From: SB21 sp964535295
GTDB lineage: Bacteria; CLD3; SB21
Reading direction: 5' to 3'
Length of the DNA: 20,012 nucleotides
NCBI GenBank assembly: GCA_964535295.1
Contig: CAZHUW010000039.1
Location: 1-20,012 of the forward strand
A program made the position numbers and the translations under genes. The notes below the pieces were generated by a model. The model did not search any database, was not told the DNA's origin, and worked only from the letters and a program-made list of their open reading frames with translations. Of the stretch, positions 13,962 to 20,012 are shown piece after piece (the stretch's first letter is position 1; each line of letters begins with the position of its first letter).

Positions 13962-14080
13962 ATCGGGTTTACTCACTTTTAGTGCAAATGTCATTCTGAA
14001 CTTGTTTCAGAATCTTGTTTTTACAACGCTTTAATAGAGATTCCGAATCAAGTTCGGAATGACATGTGAGTAAACCCGAT
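13962..14080. repeat. Composite palindrome upstream of the histidine kinase
   Basis: Outer arms 13962-13976 and 14066-14080 are perfect 15-bp inverted repeats (ATCGGGTTTACTCAC). Inside, arms 13988-14015 and 14038-14065 pair over 28 positions with three mismatches, all wobble-compatible or nearly so, starting ATGTCATTC and ending AATCT. The loop is 14016-14037. The inner part belongs to the CATTC-GAA family of dispersed elements. Confidence 0.8.
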
Positions 14081-14171
14081 CTTCAATTTGGCAAAAGGAG
14101 CTTCTGATTCATACGCAGAAAACACTAAAAGTTCCAGCCGAACGCGCTCTCATCTCAGATCATTTCTTAAA

Positions 14172-14208
14172 TATTAAAATGATCGGGTAATTCACTATCG
14201 ATCATTTT
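14172..14208 (-). terminator. Probable terminator of the CsgG-like gene
   Basis: Perfect 10-bp arms AAAATGATCG (14176-14185) and CGATCATTTT (14199-14208), overlapping the stop codon, with a 13-base loop. In the minus direction the stem runs into TTTTAATATTT. The stem is AT-rich, so strength is doubtful. Confidence 0.5.
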
Positions 14209-15176
14209 TTCACCGACACGACCCTTAATTTTTCACCGGCGGTGATCCTTTCCAGAATATCTTTGCCTCCCTTTTCTACGGTGCAGAGGGAGAACACGCC
14301 GTCTTCTTCTACTTTTTTAACAATTAGAAACCCTACGTCGGTCGTCTTGTTGAACATCTTACCTTCCTCGGTAGGGTGTGGAATTTCCTTGACGGAATAG
14401 ACTTTGAATTTGTCATCCTTACGAACGCCGATATCTTTGCCGCAGGTGATGCTGACCGTCAGGGCCTCTTTTTTATCTTTTTTTGTAATTTCATAAATGC
14501 TGCCCTCGACCGGGAAAACCGTCCGAAGCCATTTTCTCAATTCATCGGCACATTGATCAAGCCCTACATTTACGGCCTTTTCCGGGGTGGATTCATGCCG
14601 TTCCAGAAACTCGTTGGTCGCTCCTTTGAAATGTTTAGACTGCATAACCTGGCCGGTCGACACATCAAGAATCGTTACCTGCATCTCGACCGATCCGTAG
14701 TAACCTACTTTTTCACTCGTCCCGGATGCAAATGCCGGATTGGTGCTCACCGACTGGATCTGGCCATTGACAAGATATTGCGCGCCCATAAGCGCTCCGA
14801 CCTTTGAAATAGAATTCGCATCGGCATTATCCGTAAGCTGAAAATCCTGTTCGGCCATGATTTTTTCCATTGCCGTACGGTCAAGAATCGTAAAACGTCC
14901 GATTTTCACAAACGCTTCAATTGCCCGCTGCGTTGCGGCTTCCGCAAAAGCCGTTATCGCGGCCGGATCTGAAAAAGGTGAATCCGAAGCGGATACCCAG
15001 GCGGAGCCGCCTGCCGAATTGTTGAGTGAAGTATTATCCTTGTATTGTTCGTTGATCTTCACGGCGTCAAACGCCACAATACCTACTTTAGCTTTTTCGC
15101 GGTTCATGCTGGTTTTGCCTTGAGCAAATAGCGTGGCGCCGGTCGCCAGCATAAGAATCAGTTTAACAGTATTCAT
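14202..15176 (-). CDS. CsgG/HfaB-family exported protein
   Basis: A 324-residue protein with a Sec signal (residues 1-19, LFAQ) and a CsgG-like domain from about residue 29 to 215. Features are KVGIVAFDAV, the FVKIGRFTILDRTAMEKIMAEQDFQ motif, VGALMGAQYLVNGQIQSVS, and VTILDVSTGQVMQSKHFKGA. It lacks the CsgG lipobox cysteine and carries about 105 extra C-terminal residues, a beta-rich segment (GSIYEITKKDKKEALTVSI... GFLIVKKVEEDGVFSLCTV). It is therefore a CsgG/HfaB relative of general envelope function rather than a curli exporter: no csg neighbours are present. AGGAG sits close to the ATG. A TTGATG-16-TAATAT promoter candidate overlaps the upstream gene's end. Confidence 0.85.
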   Translation of the reverse strand: MNTVKLILMLATGATLFAQGKTSMNREKAKVGIVAFDAVKINEQYKDNTSLNNSAGGSAWVSASDSPFSDPAAITAFAEAATQRAIEAFVKIGRFTILDRTAMEKIMAEQDFQLTDNADANSISKVGALMGAQYLVNGQIQSVSTNPAFASGTSEKVGYYGSVEMQVTILDVSTGQVMQSKHFKGATNEFLERHESTPEKAVNVGLDQCADELRKWLRTVFPVEGSIYEITKKDKKEALTVSITCGKDIGVRKDDKFKVYSVKEIPHPTEEGKMFNKTTDVGFLIVKKVEEDGVFSLCTVEKGGKDILERITAGEKLRVVSVKK

Positions 15177-15195
15177 ACTCTCCTTTACGGTTTGA

Positions 15196-15223
15196 ATATT
15201 ATTGTATTATGTATTTACATCAA
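15196..15223 (-). promoter_or_regulatory. Possible promoter TTGATG-16-TAATAT for the CsgG-like gene
   Basis: The hexamers lie at 15218-15223 and 15196-15201 on the minus strand, the first inside the 3' end of the preceding small-membrane-protein gene. The region is very AT-rich, so chance matches are easy. Confidence 0.3.
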
Positions 15224-15622
15224 AAATAAAGCAAAAGTGTAGCATATACAGGAAATGAAAATACCCGTAAAGGGGATATTGAACCAATAACGTTTGCCCA
15301 AGTACAGGAGGAAAAAAGCAGAAACCACGGTCAGGCTTTTGATGGAAACGGATTCTTTGAGCAATTCGTAATACTCAACGGCAAAAAGTATATTGATCAG
15401 TGCCATATAAATGGCGCACAAGGAATGGCTTGCATTGAAACCGATCCACGCTTTCCAAACGGTGGTTCGGGCGGTCAAAACCGGATAAGAATTCTTCATT
15501 CCTTCCTCGACTTCTTTATTCCGGATAGAGAACCGGTTGGTGAAGAAGGTATAGTATAAATGCGTCGCGCCCAGAAGCAGGAGGATCATCGAGGCCAGGA
15601 TCCAAAGTATTTGTGATGCCAT
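15215..15622 (-). CDS. Small four-helix membrane protein, unknown
   Basis: A 135-residue protein with four predicted membrane helices (about 5-25, 58-83, 95-109, 114-133) and a cytosolic or periplasmic loop rich in Lys and Glu (29-45). The block WIGFNASHSLCAIYMALI in helix 2 is distinctive and reminds me of small uncharacterised membrane proteins with a GFN-SH motif, but I cannot name a family with confidence. The ATG follows ATTTAT without a clear ribosome site. It lies 38 nt before the CsgG-like gene on the same strand, so the two may share a transcript. Confidence 0.75.
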   Translation of the reverse strand: MASQILWILASMILLLLGATHLYYTFFTNRFSIRNKEVEEGMKNSYPVLTARTTVWKAWIGFNASHSLCAIYMALINILFAVEYYELLKESVSIKSLTVVSAFFLLYLGKRYWFNIPFTGIFISCICYTFALFLM

Positions 15623-15690
15623 AAATTTGTTTTGTGAGATTTCAATAATTCCTTCATTTGATCCGACGGTGGATTCGTCCCGTGCTCGCG

Positions 15691-16194
15691 CTAGTACAAT
15701 CTAACTGAAATTGGAACGAATTCAAGAGGTCCGCAGTCTATCCGCCGTCCTTGGGTCAAAACGAATATATGGCTAAGCCGCATAGTGCCGCCGTTCAGAA
15801 AACACGGCATGGGGTTATCGCCCAGAACCTTGAACTGAAGCCACGCGGTGTATTCCCCCCAACGCACGATATCCGCTTTCATGGACGATTGCGATTTGAT
15901 TCTGCGTTCAAAGTCTGCGCTGCACCGATCGACCATAAACGAACTTGCGCTGCAATCTAAAGTGATCCCGGACCCGCTTTTGTTCTTGAGGTAAGTTTCA
16001 AAAGTGAACGACGAATCGTTCATACCAACGTATTTGACCTGCAGATCAAAATCTTCAGACGTGAAGACTTTAGTGTACTGCCGGAGTAGGTTTGAACTAT
16101 ACCCGGTCACTTCCAGTTTCGTAGTACGAACGCATCCGGGCAGTAATATAAAAATTATTAGAATTATCAAATAAATCCTGTTGGTCATGTACAT
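15691..16194 (-). CDS. Hypothetical lipoprotein
   Basis: A 167-residue protein with a strongly hydrophobic signal rich in Ile and a lipobox LPGC (Cys21). The mature part is beta-rich: FDLQVKYVGMNDSSFTFETYLKNKSGSGITLDCSASSFMVD, which resembles a DUF4352/immunoglobulin-like sandwich where a bonus or deficit in surface binding is measured, though no named family is clear. The ATG at 16194 is chosen over an upstream TTG at 16239 because GGAAG lies seven bases before it and the added residues would precede the signal peptide. The AEC transporter gene ends 67 nt upstream on the same strand. Confidence 0.75.
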   Translation of the reverse strand: MYMTNRIYLIILIIFILLPGCVRTTKLEVTGYSSNLLRQYTKVFTSEDFDLQVKYVGMNDSSFTFETYLKNKSGSGITLDCSASSFMVDRCSADFERRIKSQSSMKADIVRWGEYTAWLQFKVLGDNPMPCFLNGGTMRLSHIFVLTQGRRIDCGPLEFVPISVRLY

Positions 16195-16261
16195 TTCAAT
16201 ACTTCCAGACGTGAAGTCATATTGATTGGAATTAATCAACTGTTTTTTTGCTCAGCGGAAA

Positions 16262-17185
16262 TCACACCGTCGCGATCCAAAAAGGAAGCGTGACGATCGA
16301 AAGGATCGTGCTCAAGACAATGCCCCGCGCGATGAATTCCTTATCCATGTCGTAGATACCCGCAAGAGCAAAAGGTGTTATGGCCAGCGGCATGGCTGCT
16401 TCGATCACGGACGGTGAGAATTCAACGTCCAATACACCGAATAAGTTGACTCCGACATAAAGAACAGCGGGTTTTACGATCAACACGATACATGAAAATA
16501 AGAATACGGGAAGCCAATCGGAGATTCTTCCAATCGTAGATGAACCGATAAAAAGGCCGATAACGATCAATACCACCGGCGTGACGGAAGCGGTGATCAT
16601 ACTCAGTGCGGTTGTGACGATATACGGTATCTGGATATCCATGCCCGCAACGACCATTCCCAGTATGACCGCTATCAGTAACGGATTTTTCAGAAGATTT
16701 TGAGCGACATCTTTTACAATGTTTTCCGTGTTATCGGTTCGCGTCAGATCAAGGAAGGCGATACCGACGGTGAAATTCCAGAATAAATACACCGCCACGA
16801 TCAGGCTGGCCGTAGGAAGGATCTTTTCCCCGGACACCTGCACGAGGACCGGGATGCCGAGGTATGCGACGTTCCCGAAAACGAGGCAGATAAATACCGT
16901 GCGCATCATTCGCGGGTTGAGCCTCAAAATTTTTGCAGCCGCATAAGCCGCCAGGAACAAGGTGAGAATGAACGCTGAGTTCAGAAGTATCAGCGGCGCT
17001 TGTTCCGTAAACGAAAAAGGCGTTTTCGTGAGTGAAGTAAATATCAGAACAGGGAAACCGATCTTGAGAGCGAATTCGTTGAGAACAGACTGCCAGTTAT
17101 CCCCGATCATGCGGGACCGTTGCAATACGGCGCCTGCAAAAATGATGAGGAATAGGGGAGCAATTACGGTGAATATTTGGATCAT
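16262..17185 (-). CDS. AEC-family (auxin efflux carrier-like) transporter
   Basis: A 307-residue integral membrane protein with about ten hydrophobic helices in two inverted halves. Family landmarks are the first-half block FGNVAYLGIPVLVQV, the loop NLLKNPLLIAVILGM, and the second-half block EAAMPLAITPFALAGIYDMD. Bacterial AEC permeases move small organic acids such as malate or malonate, but the substrate here cannot be read. The ATG immediately precedes the first helix. The gene starts 24 nt after the stop of the DUF2914 protein gene, suggesting one transcription unit with it and the SnoaL-like gene. Confidence 0.92.
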   Translation of the reverse strand: MIQIFTVIAPLFLIIFAGAVLQRSRMIGDNWQSVLNEFALKIGFPVLIFTSLTKTPFSFTEQAPLILLNSAFILTLFLAAYAAAKILRLNPRMMRTVFICLVFGNVAYLGIPVLVQVSGEKILPTASLIVAVYLFWNFTVGIAFLDLTRTDNTENIVKDVAQNLLKNPLLIAVILGMVVAGMDIQIPYIVTTALSMITASVTPVVLIVIGLFIGSSTIGRISDWLPVFLFSCIVLIVKPAVLYVGVNLFGVLDVEFSPSVIEAAMPLAITPFALAGIYDMDKEFIARGIVLSTILSIVTLPFWIATV

Positions 17186-17209
17186 AAAGAACGCCGATCA
17201 GCAGTATGG

Positions 17210-18163
17210 TTAGTTTACCGTAAATCCTGCCGTATGCAGAATGGCGCCGGCTACATCGACGATCTCAACTTTCCAGGCGCCTTTTTTCCCTGTAACGGTG
17301 CGGTACGCATAGGTACGCATGGAATTGGATTTGATGTCCAGCGGCGTTTCTCCTATTGCGTTGCCGTTGAGGTACCATTTTACTTTCACCGTTTTTCCTT
17401 GCCCGCCCGTAACGCGCATCCAGCAGTACACTTTGTCGCCCGTTCCGGAAAAGGCAACGCCTTCACCGGCAACTTCCATGCTGACCACGCCCGTACCGAA
17501 TTTCAGCGATTCCACTTTCATGCCGTTGACCGTGCCGCCGGAGACGGATACAACTGAAGCAGAGTTTGTATTGGCGTTCGTCGATTCAGATTTATTGGAA
17601 ACGTTCGAAGAGGTTAAATTCGTCGTTTTTGTGGCGGTTTTGGTTGTTCCGCGTGATGCGTTCGCTCGGGTGATCCCGTACACATTGGACAGATCGTACG
17701 GCAGGTAACGCGCGGGTTGCTGACGTTTTTCGCCGCCGTAACTCAGCATCAGCGCGAGTTTATTTCCGAAGTCGATCCATTCCACAAAGATCGCGCTGTG
17801 CTCGATCCCGCCGTAGGAATGATTGATATAATACAGCCAGTCGCCGTATTTGATCCGCTTGATATCCACGAAAGGCCCCTCTTTTACGCTTTTGAAGATC
17901 TCTTCGCGCTGGCCCCAGCCGTATCCTGCGCGGTCGTATACGGCATTAGCGTAATCCCAGCAGCTGCCGGGCAGGATCTCTTTATTGGTCAATGTCATGA
18001 TACGACCGGTTTCGAGTACTTTTTTGCCGTCGCCGGAAGCTCTGTTCTCCGCCTTTACGATCATGCTGTCGTAATCGGAGTATTCGCCGTAATATTCCTC
18101 CTGGGCAAAGACGCGGCCATGTATCAAGAATATGAACGATGATAACAGTATGGCAGTTCTCAT
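17210..18163 (-). CDS. Exported NlpC/P60-like plus DUF2914 protein
   Basis: A 317-residue protein with a Sec signal (1-20, RVFA before QEE). Residues about 45-165 look like a Cys-His hydrolase core: Cys68 in PGSCWDYANAVY, then YGDWLYYINHSYGGIEHSAIFVEWI with His115 or His122 as partner, the order used by NlpC/P60 and CHAP enzymes. A Ser/Thr/Asn-rich linker covers 170-205. Residues about 240-317 fit DUF2914: VYCWMRVTGGQG, VKVKWYLNGNAI, RTYAYRTV, GAWKVEIVD and a final GFTVN. The ATG at 18163 has GGAG nine bases upstream. An ATG at 18187 would overlap the previous stop as ATGA and is the alternative. Cell-wall hydrolysis is inferred only. Confidence 0.78.
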   Translation of the reverse strand: MRTAILLSSFIFLIHGRVFAQEEYYGEYSDYDSMIVKAENRASGDGKKVLETGRIMTLTNKEILPGSCWDYANAVYDRAGYGWGQREEIFKSVKEGPFVDIKRIKYGDWLYYINHSYGGIEHSAIFVEWIDFGNKLALMLSYGGEKRQQPARYLPYDLSNVYGITRANASRGTTKTATKTTNLTSSNVSNKSESTNANTNSASVVSVSGGTVNGMKVESLKFGTGVVSMEVAGEGVAFSGTGDKVYCWMRVTGGQGKTVKVKWYLNGNAIGETPLDIKSNSMRTYAYRTVTGKKGAWKVEIVDVAGAILHTAGFTVN

Positions 18164-18183
18164 AAATTTATCTCCATGTATGA

Positions 18184-18612
18184 TCATTCCTGATTTAAAA
18201 TCTTTATAGCACCGGCTTCGAGCAAAGGGCCGAGCATATTGGCCGCGCCGCCGTGTTCCACGATGCGGCCATCGATAATTCTGTCAAGGTTCACACCGGT
18301 GTAGGTCAGAACTTTTCCGGTTGGTTTAATGCCCATCCATTCACCGCGATGGGTTCCGCGCGCCGTGATGCAGGTCACGACCCAGTCGCCTTCGGCAATT
18401 TGTTGTTCTATCGTAAGCGTCAGATCGGGATAAGTTCGGCGAACACCGAGGATGTGTTCTTTTGCGCCTTCGATTCCGAGCGGATATCTTTTGCTATCGT
18501 AAATTTCGGTGTAATCGGGAGAGATGAATTGGTCGATCCTGTCCACCTGGCCGGTATTGACAACCTGTTCGATGTATCTGCGGATCAGGAGTTTGTTTTG
18601 TTCGGCGGACAT
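18184..18612 (-). CDS. SnoaL-like (ester cyclase / NTF2-fold) protein
   Basis: A 142-residue single-domain protein of the SnoaL polyketide-cyclase-like group within the NTF2 superfamily. Visible features are NKLLIRRYIEQVVNTGQVDRIDQFISPDY, the GIEGAKEHILGVRRTYPDLTLTIEQQIAEGDWVV block, GTHRGEWMGIKPTGK, and DGRIVEHGGAANM at the end of the barrel. Length is normal for the family. Members are widespread stand-alone proteins, usually without proven substrate, so a polyketide role should not be assumed. A TTGACA-17-TAGATT promoter lies just upstream. The stop codon overlaps a possible start of the next gene (ATGA), and the AEC transporter follows that. Confidence 0.9.
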   Translation of the reverse strand: MSAEQNKLLIRRYIEQVVNTGQVDRIDQFISPDYTEIYDSKRYPLGIEGAKEHILGVRRTYPDLTLTIEQQIAEGDWVVTCITARGTHRGEWMGIKPTGKVLTYTGVNLDRIIDGRIVEHGGAANMLGPLLEAGAIKILNQE

Positions 18613-18635
18613 GACAGACCTTCGTTATTCAAAAA

Positions 18636-18664
18636 AATCTACGAACAGTTGTCTCGTTTGTCAA
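18636..18664 (-). promoter_or_regulatory. Sigma70-like promoter TTGACA-17-TAGATT for the SnoaL-like gene
   Basis: On the minus strand TTGACA (18659-18664) and TAGATT (18636-18641) are 17 bases apart, both starting TTGACAAAC as in the promoters at 2479-2507 and 4733-4761. The expected start near 18629 gives a short leader with AAGG before the ATG at 18612. Confidence 0.6.
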
Positions 18665-18718
18665 TGGAATAAACAGGGTATTAAAAACGGCAGTTTCGGC
18701 AAGTTGAAAGAGAAATTC

Positions 18719-18801
18719 AGACCCCCGAATTCCCCGTTTCAGGTGCAATACAAGAAATCGTACAGACCATTCCTCCTATTCAAAGATGGTTATGAGGATT
18801 G
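18719..18801. repeat. Decayed copy of the C5/G5 repeat
   Basis: It aligns end to end with 1029-1112: an initial CCCCC block, TTTCA, the central GTACAGAC, ATTCC-CCT, AAAG, GGTTA and final GGATT are all in order, but the G5 blocks have mutated and the palindrome no longer folds well. Confidence 0.55.
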
Positions 18802-18810
18802 AGTCAATTC

Positions 18811-20012
18811 CTATGCTTGCAGATTACCCGCCAACTTTTTTGCTCCGATTCCGCGCGTTTTCTTACTTCCGTTGCCGTTGTGTTCCGATGATTTCTCATC
18901 CAGCGCTTTCAGGATCTTTTCAGGAGTGAAGGGCGTCGTGTCCAAACGAACGCCGACGGCGTTGTAGATCGCATTGGCAATGGCGGGAATGGCCGCATGC
19001 AGCGGGCCTTCGCCGGCCTCTTTAGCGCCGAAGGGTCCTTCGGGGTCGATGGATTCGACAATGATCGATTCGATCTCCGGCGTGTCAAGAATAGTGGGAA
19101 TTTTGTATTCGAGAATAGAAGGATTCCGGTGCAGTCCGTTCTTGAAGAAAATATGTTCCTCAAACAACGCTTCGCCGACACCCATGTAAACACTTCCCTC
19201 GATCTGTCCCTCGACAATGAGCGGATTAAGTGCGCGGCCGCAATCGTGCGCCGACCAGATCTTGTCCACGGTCACGACACCTGTCTCTACGTCCAGTGTA
19301 ATTTCTGCAATGTGCGTGGAAAAAGTGTACGAAGGCGACGGCCCGGCGCCGGCGCCTTTATAATCGCCGCCGATCTTGGGCGGTTTGTAACTGCCGGTTG
19401 CGCCGATCGTGCCGTAAGCCGTTTCTGCTAAATTGGCCGCTTCGGTGAATGTCAGACTTTTCTGCGGATCGGATTTGGAAAAAACCAACCGATGACCGCA
19501 GTCGAGGTCTTCTTTGGGAACTTGCAGTTTCTTTGATGCAACTTCAAATAATTGTTCCTTGATCCTTTCGGCGGCCTGAATGCACGCGTTGCCTGCCATG
19601 AACGTGACGCGGCTGGAGTAACTTCCAAGGTCTACCGGCGTGAGATGCGTGTCGGTCTGGCATACATGCACATCGCCCACTTCTACGCCGAGTACCTCCG
19701 CGGCCACATACGCCAGCATGGAATCCGAACCCTGCCCGATATCCGAGGCGCCGCAGAAAACGGCTACGCCGCCACCGCGGTCGATCTTAATTTGTACACC
19801 CGAATGCGGCATATCGTTCCATATGATCGATTTGCCTGCGCCGCTGATGTACGTGCTCGCCGCCACGCCGATGCCTTTGCGGACGATCTTGCCTTTCTGA
19901 TCTTTATATTCTTTGAATTTTACATTCCACTGCGATTTGTCGCGCGTTCTTTCCAGACACTCGTTGATCCCGCAGGAAGTGATGCGGAATGAATTGATCG
20001 TCATGGAATTCG
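18811..20012 (-). CDS. Xanthine-dehydrogenase-family molybdopterin-binding subunit (5' end off window)
   Basis: The C-terminal ~400 residues of a large molybdenum hydroxylase subunit; the frame is still open at the right edge, so the ATG at 20004 is internal. Typical motifs appear in order: SGVQIKIDRGGGVAV, DIGQGSDSMLAYVAAEVLGV, DLGSYSSRVTFMAGNA, YKGAGAGPSPSYTFSTHIAE, AHDCGRALNPLIVEGQIEGS and GAKEAGEGPLHAA with the catalytic Glu. The DLGSYSSRVTFM block resembles 4-hydroxybenzoyl-CoA reductase alpha and related aromatic or purine hydroxylases more than classical XDH, from memory. After the usual end (TPEKILKALDEK) there is a short basic Gly/Lys-rich tail. The iron-sulfur and FAD subunits must lie outside. 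Substrate is not determinable. Confidence 0.93.
   Translation of the reverse strand, partial: NSMTINSFRITSCGINECLERTRDKSQWNVKFKEYKDQKGKIVRKGIGVAASTYISGAGKSIIWNDMPHSGVQIKIDRGGGVAVFCGASDIGQGSDSMLAYVAAEVLGVEVGDVHVCQTDTHLTPVDLGSYSSRVTFMAGNACIQAAERIKEQLFEVASKKLQVPKEDLDCGHRLVFSKSDPQKSLTFTEAANLAETAYGTIGATGSYKPPKIGGDYKGAGAGPSPSYTFSTHIAEITLDVETGVVTVDKIWSAHDCGRALNPLIVEGQIEGSVYMGVGEALFEEHIFFKNGLHRNPSILEYKIPTILDTPEIESIIVESIDPEGPFGAKEAGEGPLHAAIPAIANAIYNAVGVRLDTTPFTPEKILKALDEKSSEHNGNGSKKTRGIGAKKLAGNLQA

Noticed and set aside
16053..16216. CTTCAGACGTGAAG inside the lipoprotein gene and CTTCCAGACGTGAAG just upstream of it
   Set aside because: The palindromic 14-15-mer match is suggestive but short, only two copies, and one is within coding sequence, so chance is likely.
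16195..16239. TTG start extending the lipoprotein by 15 residues
   Set aside because: It would push the signal peptide inward; the ATG at 16194 has a ribosome site.
1..20012. tRNA, rRNA, CRISPR array, transposase or phage genes
   Set aside because: Looked for on both strands; none found. The palindromic repeats are not CRISPR-like because they are isolated, unspaced and differ in sequence.

Overview
This is a draft-quality chromosomal window (two runs of exactly 100 N, at 6878-6977 and 10430-10529) from a Gram-negative bacterium, most likely in or near the Bacteroidota/Ignavibacteriota/Calditrichota (FCB) assemblage. That placement rests on content: an AraC regulator fused to a multi-pass membrane domain, a LytS/LytTR two-component pair, a SigZ-like ECF sigma factor beside arsM, many Sec and lipoprotein signals, a C-terminal TPR module attached to an alpha/beta hydrolase, and palindromic intergenic repeats beginning CATTCTGAA. 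No tRNA, rRNA, CRISPR, phage or transposase gene was recognised. I cannot assign a genus.

Layout. Nearly everything is on the minus strand. From the left: an RhtA-like amino-acid exporter (104-958), an exported VOC-fold protein (1142-1666), an unknown exported protein (1780-2307), and a three-gene block of lipoprotein, SigZ-like sigma factor and ArsM arsenite methyltransferase (2595-4687). That block is flanked by two diverged direct repeats, each carrying TTGACA-17-TACATT. Next come an exported ankyrin-like protein (4864-5382), a 400-bp non-coding stretch holding a large composite palindrome (5383-5782), a TPR lipoprotein cut by the first gap, an alpha/beta hydrolase-TPR fusion (6978-8165) whose ribosome site and start codon lie in a long inverted repeat, and a metallo-beta-lactamase-fold hydrolase broken by a frameshift (8297-9413).

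A two-gene plus-strand cassette follows (9592-10751): a DUF6660-like small protein, then a lipoprotein joining a heavy-metal-binding motif to an acetolactate-decarboxylase-like domain. It ends in a clear rho-independent terminator and converges with the membrane AraC regulator (10805-11974). The LytTR response regulator and LytS-type kinase (12079-13945) overlap by 14 nt. The kinase start abuts a composite palindrome.

The right third holds a CsgG/HfaB-like protein, a small membrane protein, a lipoprotein, an AEC-family transporter, a probable NlpC/P60-like plus DUF2914 exported protein, a SnoaL-like cyclase-fold protein, and the C-terminal part of a xanthine-dehydrogenase-family molybdenum subunit running off the edge.

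The best candidates for something undescribed are the metal-binding/acetolactate-decarboxylase-like lipoprotein with its small partner, the arsenic block with its cysteine-rich sigma factor and flanking terminator/promoter repeats, and the hairpin that would bury the start of the hydrolase gene.
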